A stretch of 64,000 nt of DNA. It comes from Planctomycetota bacterium (GTDB taxonomy: Bacteria > Planctomycetota > UBA8742 > UBA2392). Every line of letters starts with the position of its first letter. Positions within the stretch are counted from its first letter, which is position 1. The position numbers were made by a program, and so were the translations under genes. The notes beneath the pieces are model-generated. The model was given only the letters and a program-made list of their open reading frames with translations. It did not search any database and was not told the origin of the DNA. The stretch is from positions 43,407 to 107,406 of the forward strand of contig JAGQRH010000013.1 in assembly GCA_020425605.1 (NCBI GenBank). Reading direction: 5' to 3'. Positions 54,550-62,838 of the stretch are shown here, piece by piece.

Positions 54550-55011
54550 ATGAGATATCTTAGCGTGTTTGCGTTTGCCCTGCTGTTGACCGCATGCGGC
54601 GGCGGCAATGCCACTGGTAACTCCGGAGGCAGCGTCTCCAACAAATCATGTGGTGGCCAATCTTGCGGCGGTGACAAGACTCCCGCTGAACCGACCGCTG
54701 CAGACAAGCGGCAAGCCGTCGTCGACAAGATGAAGACGGCAATCGCCAATCTCGACGGCCAGGCAGTCCTGCCCCTGTTTCAAGCGGATGAGAAGGACCT
54801 GGTCGAAAGCCGTATTGTCACCGAAATGAAGGGCATGAAAGACGAGGGCATGAAGATCACCGTCAAGTCGGCTACGATCGAGGAAGTAGACGGCAAGTAC
54901 TTCGTGACCTTCGAGCAGACTCTCGACGCAAACGGCCAGCCCGAAGACGACAAGAAGAAGCTGCGGTTGCTCGAAGTCAACGGCGAGTGGTTTCTTAGCT
55001 TCAAGAAGTAG
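54550..55011 (+). CDS. small lipoprotein with Cys-Gly-Gly motif
   Basis: A 153-residue lipoprotein with signal MRYLSVFAFALLLTAC; the lipobox Cys is C16. A short Gly/Ser linker with SCGGQSCGG (about 33-41) is followed by a 100-residue alpha-beta domain (about 50-153). That domain opens with a helix (KRQAVVDKMKTAIANLDGQA) and ends in strands (YFVTFEQTLDANGQPE). The domain resembles NTF2-like or DUF4878-type lipoproteins by pattern only. A terminator follows directly. Confidence 0.75.
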   Translation: MRYLSVFAFALLLTACGGGNATGNSGGSVSNKSCGGQSCGGDKTPAEPTAADKRQAVVDKMKTAIANLDGQAVLPLFQADEKDLVESRIVTEMKGMKDEGMKITVKSATIEEVDGKYFVTFEQTLDANGQPEDDKKKLRLLEVNGEWFLSFKK

Positions 55012-55025
55012 GCGCAAATAAACAG

Positions 55026-55047
55026 AGCCCCCGCGACCGCGGGGGCT
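55026..55047 (+). terminator. intrinsic terminator after the small lipoprotein gene
   Basis: AGCCCCCGC and GCGGGGGCT pair perfectly around GACC, followed by TTTTTGCG, 15 bases past the stop. Confidence 0.88.
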
Positions 55048-55065
55048 TTTTGCGTTTTCGGATGG

Positions 55066-55236
55066 CTAACCCGCGAAGTTGAGGCTTCGCATCACGTGGT
55101 CAAAGTCGATCCTGCGGCGACGGGCGTCCATGAAGCGGGCAAGCTCGCGGCGGCGCGTCTCGGCTGCGCGGGCACTGGCCAGCAGGCGCGCATAGCTTGG
55201 TGAGGCGTTGGCGATCTTGTCGGTGTTGGCTCGCAT
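55066..55236 (-). CDS. small basic protein (56 residues)
   Basis: A short reading frame from ATG 55236, with AGGA nine bases upstream, to TAG at 55066-55068. It codes for an Arg/Ala-rich, probably helical product (ARLLASARAAETRRRELARF, then MDARRRRIDFDHVMR). There is no signal peptide or membrane segment and no recognised family. The ribosome site, the codon use like the neighbours and the absence of any overlapping longer gene support it. It could bind nucleic acid or ribosome, but that is a guess from charge. Confidence 0.55.
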   Translation of the reverse strand: MRANTDKIANASPSYARLLASARAAETRRRELARFMDARRRRIDFDHVMRSLNFAG

Positions 55237-55446
55237 GGCTTCGTTCCTGTCCCTGTTACCCTGTCATTGCCATAGACGTTACAGAACTTTCACAGGTTCC
55301 CGTTTTTCCCCGGCATGAAACGACTCTGTAGTGCGTGTATTTGCAGAAACCGCAGCTGGGGGAACTGTCATGCATAGAGGTTTGGTGCACGAATTCCTGC
55401 AAGTTAGTATCTGCCTGCAGCTCCTTGGCCGATCTTCGGAATCGTC

Positions 55447-55962
55447 ATGCAAGCAGGCTCGCCGGGACAGCCTGAACACTTCACAGCGGCCGAGGCCTAT
55501 GCGCTCAGGAACCGCCACCCTGAGCTGTTTGCGGAGCTTCAGACCATGGCCAACGGCCGTGCGTCGCACGACGAATTGCTGATGCACGCCATCAACAGGG
55601 GACTGGAAGGCAATGCGGCGCTGGCACTGCTGACTCAGATTGAGGGACGTCCGATTGAGCTTGCCCGGGCCACTCCTGGGTCTGGCACCGGGCAGCCACA
55701 GCGCAACACCGGTAGCTACGTAGGCACCCGAAGCGATCCCGCTTCGCGGCCGGTACCGGCACTGAAGGTAGGTGGCGGAAGCAAGTTGCACGGGCTGATT
55801 GCCATTGTGTTCGGGGTTCTGCTGCTGTTCGTGGGCGGTGGATTCTCGCTGGTCACGGGGGGTGCGTTCGACGATGGCGGCAAGTTCGTCTATTTCCCCT
55901 ATGTGCTGGTGTTCGGCATGCTCTCGCTGGTTGGTGGGATCGCCATGTTGTTCAAGAAGTGA
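55447..55962 (+). CDS. two-span membrane protein of unknown function
   Basis: A 171-residue protein. The first 60 residues form a soluble helical domain (HFTAAEAYALRNRHPELFAE, then DELLMHAINRGLEGNAAL). After a Gly/Thr/Ser-rich linker come two hydrophobic helices (about 113-132 and 145-166) with a short loop. The N-terminal part looks like a small helical binding domain facing the cytoplasm. No family recognised. The 210 bases before it, back to the small basic gene, hold no gene that I can support. Confidence 0.65.
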   Translation: MQAGSPGQPEHFTAAEAYALRNRHPELFAELQTMANGRASHDELLMHAINRGLEGNAALALLTQIEGRPIELARATPGSGTGQPQRNTGSYVGTRSDPASRPVPALKVGGGSKLHGLIAIVFGVLLLFVGGGFSLVTGGAFDDGGKFVYFPYVLVFGMLSLVGGIAMLFKK

Positions 55963-55997
55963 TGGGTGGGGCTTGGCGTGCTTGTTAACGTGCTGCC

Positions 55998-56426
55998 ATG
56001 GACGAGCCGAAAGAACGTCTGAAGGACGCGGCCGGCAAGGTCGGCTTGACGCACCTGGCGCTCCGGTGCGGAGACACCACAGCAACCGCAAAGTTCTATG
56101 AATCCGTCTGCGGCATGAGCATCGTGCATGAGCGCGCCGGCGATGGCATGCCGGTCTATTGGGTGTCTGCGCGGCCCCTGGGGCTGGACTTTGTGCTGGT
56201 TCTGCTCAGCGGTGGCAAGTTCGGTGATGCACCGCGCATGGACCACCTGGGCTTCACGGTGGCAAGCCGCGCGGATGTCGACCGCATCGCCGCCATAGGC
56301 CGCGAGCTGGGAATCCTGCAGTACGAGCCGACTGACAGCGGACCACCGGTTGGCTACTGGACCATGATTCGGGACCCCGACGGAAACTGGGTCGAATTCA
56401 GTGTAGATCAGGACATCGCGTTCTAG
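55998..56426 (+). CDS. VOC family (glyoxalase/bleomycin resistance fold) protein
   Basis: A 142-residue vicinal-oxygen-chelate protein. The first beta-alpha-beta module starts GLTHLALRCGDTTATAKFYE, and the second ends WTMIRDPDGNWVEFSVD. Candidate metal ligands are His19, His84 (MDHLGFTV) and Glu136 in WVEF. The fold serves glyoxalase, dioxygenase or binding roles; the substrate is unknown. Confidence 0.85.
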   Translation: MDEPKERLKDAAGKVGLTHLALRCGDTTATAKFYESVCGMSIVHERAGDGMPVYWVSARPLGLDFVLVLLSGGKFGDAPRMDHLGFTVASRADVDRIAAIGRELGILQYEPTDSGPPVGYWTMIRDPDGNWVEFSVDQDIAF

Positions 56427-56501
56427 TCGGTTGCGGATGGCCTTTGCGTGCAGAATCCGCATAATGGGGCAGCCCCGTAACGCCACCCCCCGGCGAGCCT
56501 C

Positions 56502-57830
56502 ATGCGAATCCTCCATCTGTTCACTCTGGCGGTGCTCATGGCCGCGCTGCTTCACGCGCAGCCCGAGCCGCTTCCCTACAGTCCTGAGCAGGCCGGCTAT
56601 CACGACGCCGAAGTCGCGCTCGCCGAGTACTGCCTCGAAAATAAGCTCTACTCTGAGGCTCGTATGTTGTGCGAAACCGCTACCGGTGCGGTCTCAGATC
56701 GCGCCCGAGAAATCATCGCAGATTGTGAAGGCAAGGACGACGAGTACTCGGCCAAGGGCTGGGGCGGCTATCTTGATCGCAGGGAAGCCGTGCAGCAGCG
56801 CCGGGCGCTGGGCGCCGACAAGGCAGGCCTGGGCGCCCAGCAGGTGATAGCGATTGATCCCGACAACAAGGAAGCCAATGACGCGCTTGGCCAAAAGTGG
56901 CTCGACGGGCTGGGTTGGCTGAGCGCGGCCGAGCACGCGCGCCTGAGTCCGCTGGTGCTGAAAATGGGCGACGCACCCGGCAAGCCAGACCGCGAAGTCA
57001 GCTGGGAAGCGCCACTCGTTCTTGTCGGCGAGCACTTCGCGCTCGTTACGGACCTGGACTGGAAACGGGCGACCAAGTACTCCGAATACCTCGACCGCTA
57101 CTATGACATCTTCTTTGATCTCGTCGGCGACTTCATTCCAAGGCGCGAGCAGCCGAACGTTGTGTGGTGCTGCAAGTCTGCGTCGACATTCGTCGATTTC
57201 ACGACGGCGCTCGGCTTCCCCATGGGTGAAAACAACGGCGGCATGCACGTCGGCGCCATGCAGGCCGTGTTCGTTAACGCTGAGCGCTGCGATTTCGTGG
57301 GCAAGAAGAACAAGTCCTGGGACAACCTCGCGCGCACGCTGTTCCACGAATGCACTCATCGGCTGGTCGAGATCGGCCTGCGAGGCCGTCGTGGCGGCTG
57401 GGACACGTACGAGTTGGCGGCGACTCGCGAGCACGCATGGCTCGTGGAAGGCATCGCGATTGTCTTCGAGGACCTTCAGATCACCAAGAGCAAGTACAAG
57501 CTCAAGGGGCTCGAAGACCAGCGCACCTACACGATCGACAAGGTCTGGAAGGGGCCCAAGGGCAAAATCCCGGCGTTGAAGCCGGTGCTTTCGCAGGGCT
57601 ACTCCGCCTTTGCCACAGGCGAGCCGATCCCGTCCGCCGAGAAATATGCACTCGCAGGCTCAGTCGCGTGGTACTGCTTGTTCGAGAAGGAGGACGCCTA
57701 CCGCACGCCGTTCCTGACGCTGCTGGTGGACTACTATCGCGTCGACACGACGCGCCGCGATTTTGACAAGCGCTTCGGCGTAAGCCTTAAGGACTTTGAG
57801 GCCGAATGGCAGGCCTGGGTCGTGAAATAG
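56502..57830 (+). CDS. exported gluzincin-like metalloprotease (DUF1570-like)
   Basis: A 442-residue exported protein with signal peptide MRILHLFTLAVLMAALLHAQ. The helical N-terminal part resembles a TPR unit (about 30-75), and a metal-peptidase domain follows (about 165-430). The zinc motif is H282-E-C-T-H286 in ARTLFHECTHRLVE, and E316 in AWLVEGIAIVFED is the expected third ligand 30 residues on. That spacing is gluzincin-like, as in DUF1570. The substrate is unknown. The stop TAG at 57828-57830 touches the stop of the convergent gene. Confidence 0.78.
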   Translation: MRILHLFTLAVLMAALLHAQPEPLPYSPEQAGYHDAEVALAEYCLENKLYSEARMLCETATGAVSDRAREIIADCEGKDDEYSAKGWGGYLDRREAVQQRRALGADKAGLGAQQVIAIDPDNKEANDALGQKWLDGLGWLSAAEHARLSPLVLKMGDAPGKPDREVSWEAPLVLVGEHFALVTDLDWKRATKYSEYLDRYYDIFFDLVGDFIPRREQPNVVWCCKSASTFVDFTTALGFPMGENNGGMHVGAMQAVFVNAERCDFVGKKNKSWDNLARTLFHECTHRLVEIGLRGRRGGWDTYELAATREHAWLVEGIAIVFEDLQITKSKYKLKGLEDQRTYTIDKVWKGPKGKIPALKPVLSQGYSAFATGEPIPSAEKYALAGSVAWYCLFEKEDAYRTPFLTLLVDYYRVDTTRRDFDKRFGVSLKDFEAEWQAWVVK

Positions 57831-58139
57831 CTACTCTTCTTCGTCCAGGTCGCCGACGTAAGCGCGTTCCCACCCTTCTTCAGCTGACTCGCGGGCGGCA
57901 AGCCAGCCCGGCTCAAGGTCCCATAGCTCGCCAAGGGCGGCATCGAGAGCCAGTACCGACTCGAGCGTTACAAGCAGGACGTCGCCTTCATCGACCTCGT
58001 CACTGTGCAGAAACTGCCACATGCCGTCTTCCAGATCATGCGTAACGCACATGATGGGGGCGCCCTGCTCGATGATCTGGCGGGTGGTCAGGACGGATAC
58101 ATCCGGCTCATCGACGAAGGGCCACTCTTGTTCGCTCAT
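57831..58139 (-). CDS. small acidic protein (possibly DUF2185/Imm33-like)
   Basis: A 102-residue protein from ATG 58139 (MSEQEWPFVDEPDVSVLTTR), with AGGAG upstream. It contains IIEQGAPIMCVTHDLEDGMW, then QFLHSDEVDEGDV, and an acidic end (GDLDEEE). The W-Q-F-L segment after a strand resembles DUF2185 proteins, some of which act as immunity proteins, but no toxin gene is present. The longer open frame to 58334 overlaps the divergent HEAT gene and looks non-coding. Confidence 0.6.
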   Translation of the reverse strand: MSEQEWPFVDEPDVSVLTTRQIIEQGAPIMCVTHDLEDGMWQFLHSDEVDEGDVLLVTLESVLALDAALGELWDLEPGWLAARESAEEGWERAYVGDLDEEE

Positions 58140-58279
58140 ACATGGGCGCTCCTGGTTGAGTATCCAGTCTACCACTCGACGGGGTATCAGCGCACACATG
58201 AAGGTTGCACAAAGCGACATCCCGGGGCGCGTCCGGTGGCCATGTGTTATGCTGAGGATAAGCGAACAGAGGAATTGAG

Positions 58280-59662
58280 ATGACGACTCCAGAGGTTGAA
58301 CGGCTGATTGAACGGCTTTCGGACAAGGACCCATCCGTCAGGCGCAGCGCCGCCGAGGCGCTCGGCAAGGTCGGGCCCGGGGCGCAAAGCGCCGCCAAGG
58401 CGCTCGGCAAAGCCCTGCGAGATGAGAACCCGCATGTTGTGTTCGACGCGGCCTTTGCACTCGGGCGCATCGGAACGGCGTCCGTGCCGGTACTCGTGGA
58501 ATCGCTCGGCGAGAAGAGCGTCGACATGCGCCGCCGCGCACTTGAGGCCATCCGCATGATCGGCCATCGCGCAGTTGACGCTGTGCCGGCCGTAGCCCAC
58601 CAGCTCCGCGACACAGCCAGTGACATCCGCTGCTACGCAGCCGAGGCCCTGCGCAAGATCGGTCGCGCCGCCAAGGAAGCCATCCCGGAGCTGATGCTGG
58701 CGCTGAAAGATGAGAAAGTCGACGTGCGCCGCGCAGCCGCCGAGGCGCTCGGTGACATGGGCGTAGAGGCGGTCGGCCCGCTGTGCAACGCACTGAAAGA
58801 CTCCGACCCGAACGTGCGCTTTGACGCCGCATTTGCGCTCGGGCGTATCGGCCCGGCCGCGAGCGGTGCGGTCCCTGCACTGATGGATGCCGTGAAGGAT
58901 GACGTAGACAGCGTGCGCTACATCGCCGCCGAGGCGCTCGGCAACATCGGCCCGGCCGCTGAGGTCGCCGTGCCGGTGCTGACCAAGGCGCTGAAAGACG
59001 CGGGCTCGGAAGTTCGGGCCGCGGCCGCCAAGTCACTCGGGCGAATCGGCAAGGGCGCAGTGCAAGCGCTGATTTCGACGCTCAGCGACAGCGATGCCCG
59101 CGTGCGCCGCCGCGCTGTGATTGCACTTGGACGTATCGGTCCTGACGCCCGCGAGGCCGTGCCTGCACTGACAGAGTTGCTTGAGGATCCGGCCGTGAAT
59201 ACCCAGGCTGCGGACGCCCTGCGCGGTATCGGTCCTGCGGCCGCCACCGCAGTACCAAAGCTGATCGAGGCCATGAAGGACGAATCGGGCGATGTCAGCC
59301 GCGCGGCCAGTGAAGCGCTTGGCGCAATCGGAAGTGCCGCTGTGCCCGCACTTCAGAAGACGATTCGCGGTGGAAACACACACGTGCGCCTGCGGGCGAT
59401 CACGGCGTTCACCCATGCAGGTGAGTATGCCGGTCGTGCCGTGAATGAGCTGGCCGAGTGCCTGAAGGATGACGACGAGCGAGTCCGGTTCAACGCCGCA
59501 CGCGCGCTGGAAAAGATCGGCGGTGACGCCAAACCCGCAGAAGCGGCCCTGAAGGCGGCGCTGCAGGATGAAGACGAAGACGTACGCTATTGGGCTGGCG
59601 AGGCTTTGAAACGCATTGCCGGCGGCAGCGGCTCTGGCTCCGGCATCATTCCGCCAAGCTAG
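58280..59662 (+). CDS. HEAT-repeat (PBS lyase-like) protein
   Basis: A 460-residue protein made of about 13 tandem HEAT-type helical repeats of about 31-33 residues, each with a pattern like VRRSAAEALGKVGPGAQSAA, RRAAAEALGDMGVEAV and VRYIAAEALGNIG. The short bilin-lyase-type repeat serves as a general scaffold, and no lyase catalytic residues are recognised. The ends are a charged N-terminus and a Gly/Ser tail. It is cytoplasmic. GAGGA lies seven bases before ATG 58280. A terminator follows. Confidence 0.9.
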   Translation: MTTPEVERLIERLSDKDPSVRRSAAEALGKVGPGAQSAAKALGKALRDENPHVVFDAAFALGRIGTASVPVLVESLGEKSVDMRRRALEAIRMIGHRAVDAVPAVAHQLRDTASDIRCYAAEALRKIGRAAKEAIPELMLALKDEKVDVRRAAAEALGDMGVEAVGPLCNALKDSDPNVRFDAAFALGRIGPAASGAVPALMDAVKDDVDSVRYIAAEALGNIGPAAEVAVPVLTKALKDAGSEVRAAAAKSLGRIGKGAVQALISTLSDSDARVRRRAVIALGRIGPDAREAVPALTELLEDPAVNTQAADALRGIGPAAATAVPKLIEAMKDESGDVSRAASEALGAIGSAAVPALQKTIRGGNTHVRLRAITAFTHAGEYAGRAVNELAECLKDDDERVRFNAARALEKIGGDAKPAEAALKAALQDEDEDVRYWAGEALKRIAGGSGSGSGIIPPS

Positions 59663-59680
59663 AGTAATTTGGATCGTGCA

Positions 59681-59704
59681 AGCCCACCGCCCAGGCGGTG
59701 GGCT
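59681..59704 (+). terminator. terminator after the HEAT-repeat gene
   Basis: AGCCCACCGCC and GGCGGTGGGCT pair perfectly (11 bp; the innermost pairs would open to a loop), then TTTGCATTTCC. Confidence 0.75.
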
Positions 59705-59791
59705 TTGCATTTCCGGCTACCCGCTGGCATGGGCGCGGCGGGCTGCTAACTTGCGCCGCTCACGGGCCAGTGAACGGTATGGAGAGATTCC

Positions 59792-61036
59792 ATGAGCACC
59801 GCCACAGCGGTTGGTCTGCGCTGCAGGGAATGCGGCACGGAGTACGCGGACAACCCGATCAACGTATGCGAGATGGACTTCGCGCCGCTTGAAGTCATGT
59901 ACGACTATGACGCGGCCAAGAAGGTCCTATCGCGCGAGACCATCACCAAGCGCGCCTTCAACATGTGGCGCTACAAAGAGCTGCTGCCCGAGCAGGAGCC
60001 TGTCTCCGGCTTCAACACGGGTGGCACGCCACTGTATCACGCCAAGAACCTCGGCAAGCGCCTGGGCGGCTTCGAGAACCTGTACGTCAAGTTCGATGGC
60101 GTCTGCGTTCCGACGCTCTCCTTTAAGGACCGCGTCGTTGCGGTCAGCATTGCTCGCGCGAAGCGCTTCGGGTTTGAGACGGTCGGCTGCGCAAGCACCG
60201 GCAATCTTGCGAACTCGGTCGCCGCGCAGGCGGCGCAGGCCGGTTTGAAGTCAGTCATCCTGATCCCGAACTCGCTTGAGCGCGCCAAGGTCGTCAACAC
60301 GCAGGTCTATGGCGCTACGCTGATCAAGGTCGACGGTCACTACGACGACGTGAACCGCCTGTGCGCCGAGATCGCCAACGACGCCAAAATCGGCATCGTG
60401 AACGTAAACCTGCGTGCATACTACGCCGAGGGCAGCAAGACGATGGGCTTCGAGGTGGCTGAGCAGCTCGGCTGGCGCGCGCCCGACAATGTCGTGGTCT
60501 GCATGGCCGGCGGCAGCCTCATCAACAAGCTCAATAAGGCTTTCAACGAATTCAGCAAGCTCGGCCTGCTTGAGCACGAGCCCAAGTGCAAGTTCTGGGG
60601 CGCGCAGGCCACCGGCTGCAACCCGATCACGGCCGCGATCAAGGCCGGCACTGACCTGATCAAGCCGGTCAAAGAGCCGAAGACCATCGCGCGCAGCATC
60701 GCGATCGGCAACCCGGCCGACGGCTACTTCGCGTCGCGGCTCTGCCTCGATTCCGGCGGAGGCGGCGATGACGTCACGGATCCGGAGATCGTCGCGGGTA
60801 TGCGCCTGCTGGCCGAGACCGAGGGCCTGTTCACGGAAACCGCAGGCGGCGTCACCGTAGCGACGTTTAAGAAGCTCGCCGAGGCCGGCAAGATCAACAA
60901 GGACGAAACCACCGTCCTCTGCATCACCGGCCAGGGCCTGAAGACCATGGACGCGCTGATGGAGCCGGGCGTGCTGCCCGACGCGCCGGTCATCAAGCCT
61001 ACCCTGGGCGCTTTCAAGGACCTGAAGATCGCATAG
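59792..61036 (+). CDS. thrC: threonine synthase
   Basis: A 414-residue PLP enzyme making threonine from O-phosphohomoserine. The PLP lysine is K112 in TLSFKDR, and the phosphate loop is CASTGNLANSVAAQA with the Gly-rich loop MAGGSLINK. The N-terminus carries a short zinc-type element CRECG with C26 (CEMDF), characteristic of the long archaeal/plant-like class. Length fits. A terminator lies 20 bases after the stop. No other threonine gene is nearby. Confidence 0.93.
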   Translation: MSTATAVGLRCRECGTEYADNPINVCEMDFAPLEVMYDYDAAKKVLSRETITKRAFNMWRYKELLPEQEPVSGFNTGGTPLYHAKNLGKRLGGFENLYVKFDGVCVPTLSFKDRVVAVSIARAKRFGFETVGCASTGNLANSVAAQAAQAGLKSVILIPNSLERAKVVNTQVYGATLIKVDGHYDDVNRLCAEIANDAKIGIVNVNLRAYYAEGSKTMGFEVAEQLGWRAPDNVVVCMAGGSLINKLNKAFNEFSKLGLLEHEPKCKFWGAQATGCNPITAAIKAGTDLIKPVKEPKTIARSIAIGNPADGYFASRLCLDSGGGGDDVTDPEIVAGMRLLAETEGLFTETAGGVTVATFKKLAEAGKINKDETTVLCITGQGLKTMDALMEPGVLPDAPVIKPTLGAFKDLKIA

Positions 61037-61055
61037 GCCAAGCCACTTCCAACCT

Positions 61056-61079
61056 GGGGCCGGCCGATGCGCCGGCCCC
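61056..61079 (+). terminator. terminator after thrC
   Basis: GGGGCCGGC and GCCGGCCCC pair perfectly (9 bp, loop CGATGC), followed by GTGCTTTGCC, a weak tail. Confidence 0.65.
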
Positions 61080-61210
61080 GTGCTTTGCCGGATTGACCAG
61101 CGGAAAATGCTATTGCGTAAATGCGAAGCCAAGCGTCAAAGGTGGCTTGGCTGGCTGTGCGTATCAGCTAAAGTCTCCATCGTAGAAAACACCAACTGCA
61201 CGGAGCCTCC

Positions 61211-61867
61211 ATGAAGACCCCAGCACTCACCATCGCCTTTGCCCTCGCCCTCTGCCTTGCACCCGCCTTCACCATCCACGCCGACTCGCCGGCCGCTGAC
61301 ACGGAAGTCAGCGCGCCGGCGTATCTCCAGCCTTGGGACGCAAGCGCGTTGCAGGCGTTCCTCACGGTCGGCACGAAGCTTGAATGGAAGCAGGACACCG
61401 GCCGAGCGGTTCTCGGCCAGAGCATCATCAAGCACCCGACCATCGAGGTCATCGCGGCCTCGAAAGACGGCGTGACGCTGCTCTGCACCACGCAGGTAGC
61501 CTGGGAAGACGCCGCGGGTTTCGAGCTCGACCCGGTCAGCTGGGAAGAAGAACTCGGGTGGGATGAAGTCGCCCAGCGCCTTTGCCCTCACCTGCCGCTG
61601 CTGGTTGCCGCCGGCAAGCCCGCAAGAGTCGAGCTGGAACTGGACGGCACGGTCCGAAGCGCGGACTTCTACGTCGTCGAGCGCGCGGACGGCTCCGACC
61701 GCTTCTGGTTCTCGGTCGATCGCCCGGGCCTGCTGCTCAAGTTCGAGCGCGAAGTCCAGTGCAGCGTGCGGATTGACGGTGAAGACGTCATCTTCCGGCG
61801 CGTCGCTGAGCGCTACACGGCGCTCGACGTGGACGCGTCCGCGATGGTGCTGTCCCTGCCTAAGTGA
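61211..61867 (+). CDS. secreted protein, first of a related pair
   Basis: A 218-residue exported protein with signal peptide MKTPALTIAFALALCLAPAF and cleavage near residue 24. The mature part is beta-rich (LTVGTKLEWKQDTGRAVLGQ) and ends with RPGLLLKFEREVQCSVRIDG. It shares with the next gene the order of a W-[DT]-x-x-x-[IL] opening, a G-[TL]-K-[LI]-x-W-K strand, an acidic helix and a DLPGL/RPGLLLK strand, so the two are distant paralogues. Function unknown. Confidence 0.75.
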   Translation: MKTPALTIAFALALCLAPAFTIHADSPAADTEVSAPAYLQPWDASALQAFLTVGTKLEWKQDTGRAVLGQSIIKHPTIEVIAASKDGVTLLCTTQVAWEDAAGFELDPVSWEEELGWDEVAQRLCPHLPLLVAAGKPARVELELDGTVRSADFYVVERADGSDRFWFSVDRPGLLLKFEREVQCSVRIDGEDVIFRRVAERYTALDVDASAMVLSLPK

Positions 61868-61967
61868 CCCATCACCTGGCGCCCCAACCCGGGGCGTACA
61901 CCAGCCAGTCCCAACGCCTGCAGCAGCGGGCGGCGGTCAAACTGATTCGATCCCCACGGAGAACGCC

Positions 61968-62729
61968 ATGAAACTGTATTGCTACGTCGCTGGTCTGCTG
62001 CTGCTGCTCGCCTTCGCAAGTACCCCGCAGGCGCAGGCCGTCCGCAAGGGTTCCGCATCGAACGAAGCGGAACAGGCTGAGAAACAGAAAGCGGAAGCCG
62101 AGAAGCAGAAGGCTGAAGCAAAGAAGGCAGAGGAAGCAAAGGCCGCCAAGGAAGCTGAAGAGGGCGAAGAAGTTGACGGCACTGAAAGCCCCTGGACGCT
62201 TGAGCAGATCAAGGACTTCGTGAAGACCGGCCTGAAGATCACTTGGAAACACGTCGGCCCTGGTACGGGGGCGAATGGCAAGAAGATCCAGGAGTCGCTG
62301 ACTCTGAAAGTCTCTGAGATTGAGGGCGACAACATAACGCTCGATGAAGATATTGAAGACGACAACAAGGGCGCCGGAATGGCTCTCGAAGCCGGCTGGG
62401 CCACGGACTTCGAGGAGGCCCGCGCCGGCATTTTCGATTTGCCGCTGGAGCTTGACTACAAGCTGACGACGGAAGACACCACGCTCCGGGTCGCCGGCAA
62501 GAAGTACGACTGCGTTGCATACGTCTTGAGGTTGCCGGACGCGGGCAAGTACAAGTGGTGGATCTGCAAAGACCTGCCGGGATTGATCCTTCGCTATGAG
62601 AACTGGACAACAGTAGTGGAGAAGGGAAAGGCGACCGACGGCTGCGTTCTTGAGTACTATGAAGTAACCGCGCTCGACATTCCGCGCGAGTCCATCAAGC
62701 CAAGCAAGAAGAAGAAGTCGAAGAAGTAG
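61968..62729 (+). CDS. secreted protein, second of a related pair, with Lys/Glu helix
   Basis: A 253-residue exported protein starting MKLYCYVAGLLLLLAFASTP at 61968. After the signal a Lys/Glu/Ala-rich helix (EKQKAEAEKQKAEAKKAEEA) with repeated heptads precedes the domain shared with the previous gene (WTLEQIKDFVKTGLKITWK, YKWWICKDLPGLILRYENWT). The tail is a string of lysines. The start before 61968 in this frame has no signal peptide. A terminator follows directly after. Confidence 0.75.
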   Translation: MKLYCYVAGLLLLLAFASTPQAQAVRKGSASNEAEQAEKQKAEAEKQKAEAKKAEEAKAAKEAEEGEEVDGTESPWTLEQIKDFVKTGLKITWKHVGPGTGANGKKIQESLTLKVSEIEGDNITLDEDIEDDNKGAGMALEAGWATDFEEARAGIFDLPLELDYKLTTEDTTLRVAGKKYDCVAYVLRLPDAGKYKWWICKDLPGLILRYENWTTVVEKGKATDGCVLEYYEVTALDIPRESIKPSKKKKSKK

Positions 62730-62741
62730 CCGCCCCATCAC

Positions 62742-62768
62742 AAACCGCCCGCTTCGCGCGGGCGGTTT
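62742..62768 (+). terminator. intrinsic terminator after the secreted pair
   Basis: AAACCGCCCGC and GCGGGCGGTTT pair perfectly (11 bp, loop TTCGC), then CTTTGG. It lies 13 bases after the stop. Confidence 0.8.
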
Positions 62769-62838
62769 CTTTGGACGAAGTTCGCGGCCGCGCCTGTTCA
62801 TGCGTATCATGGCCGATTGGCAGGGGTGCTGGACGAAC

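Noticed and set aside
55279..56091. Minus-strand open frame across the two-span membrane and VOC genes
   Set aside because: The plus strand shows membrane helices and VOC motifs; the minus frame is rich in Arg, His and Gln without any feature.
57831..58139. Toxin-immunity pair
   Set aside because: The small acidic protein resembles immunity-like DUF2185 proteins only weakly, and no toxin or secretion gene is near.
61563..61967. Longer start for the second secreted protein
   Set aside because: It would overlap the previous gene and remove the signal peptide at 61968.
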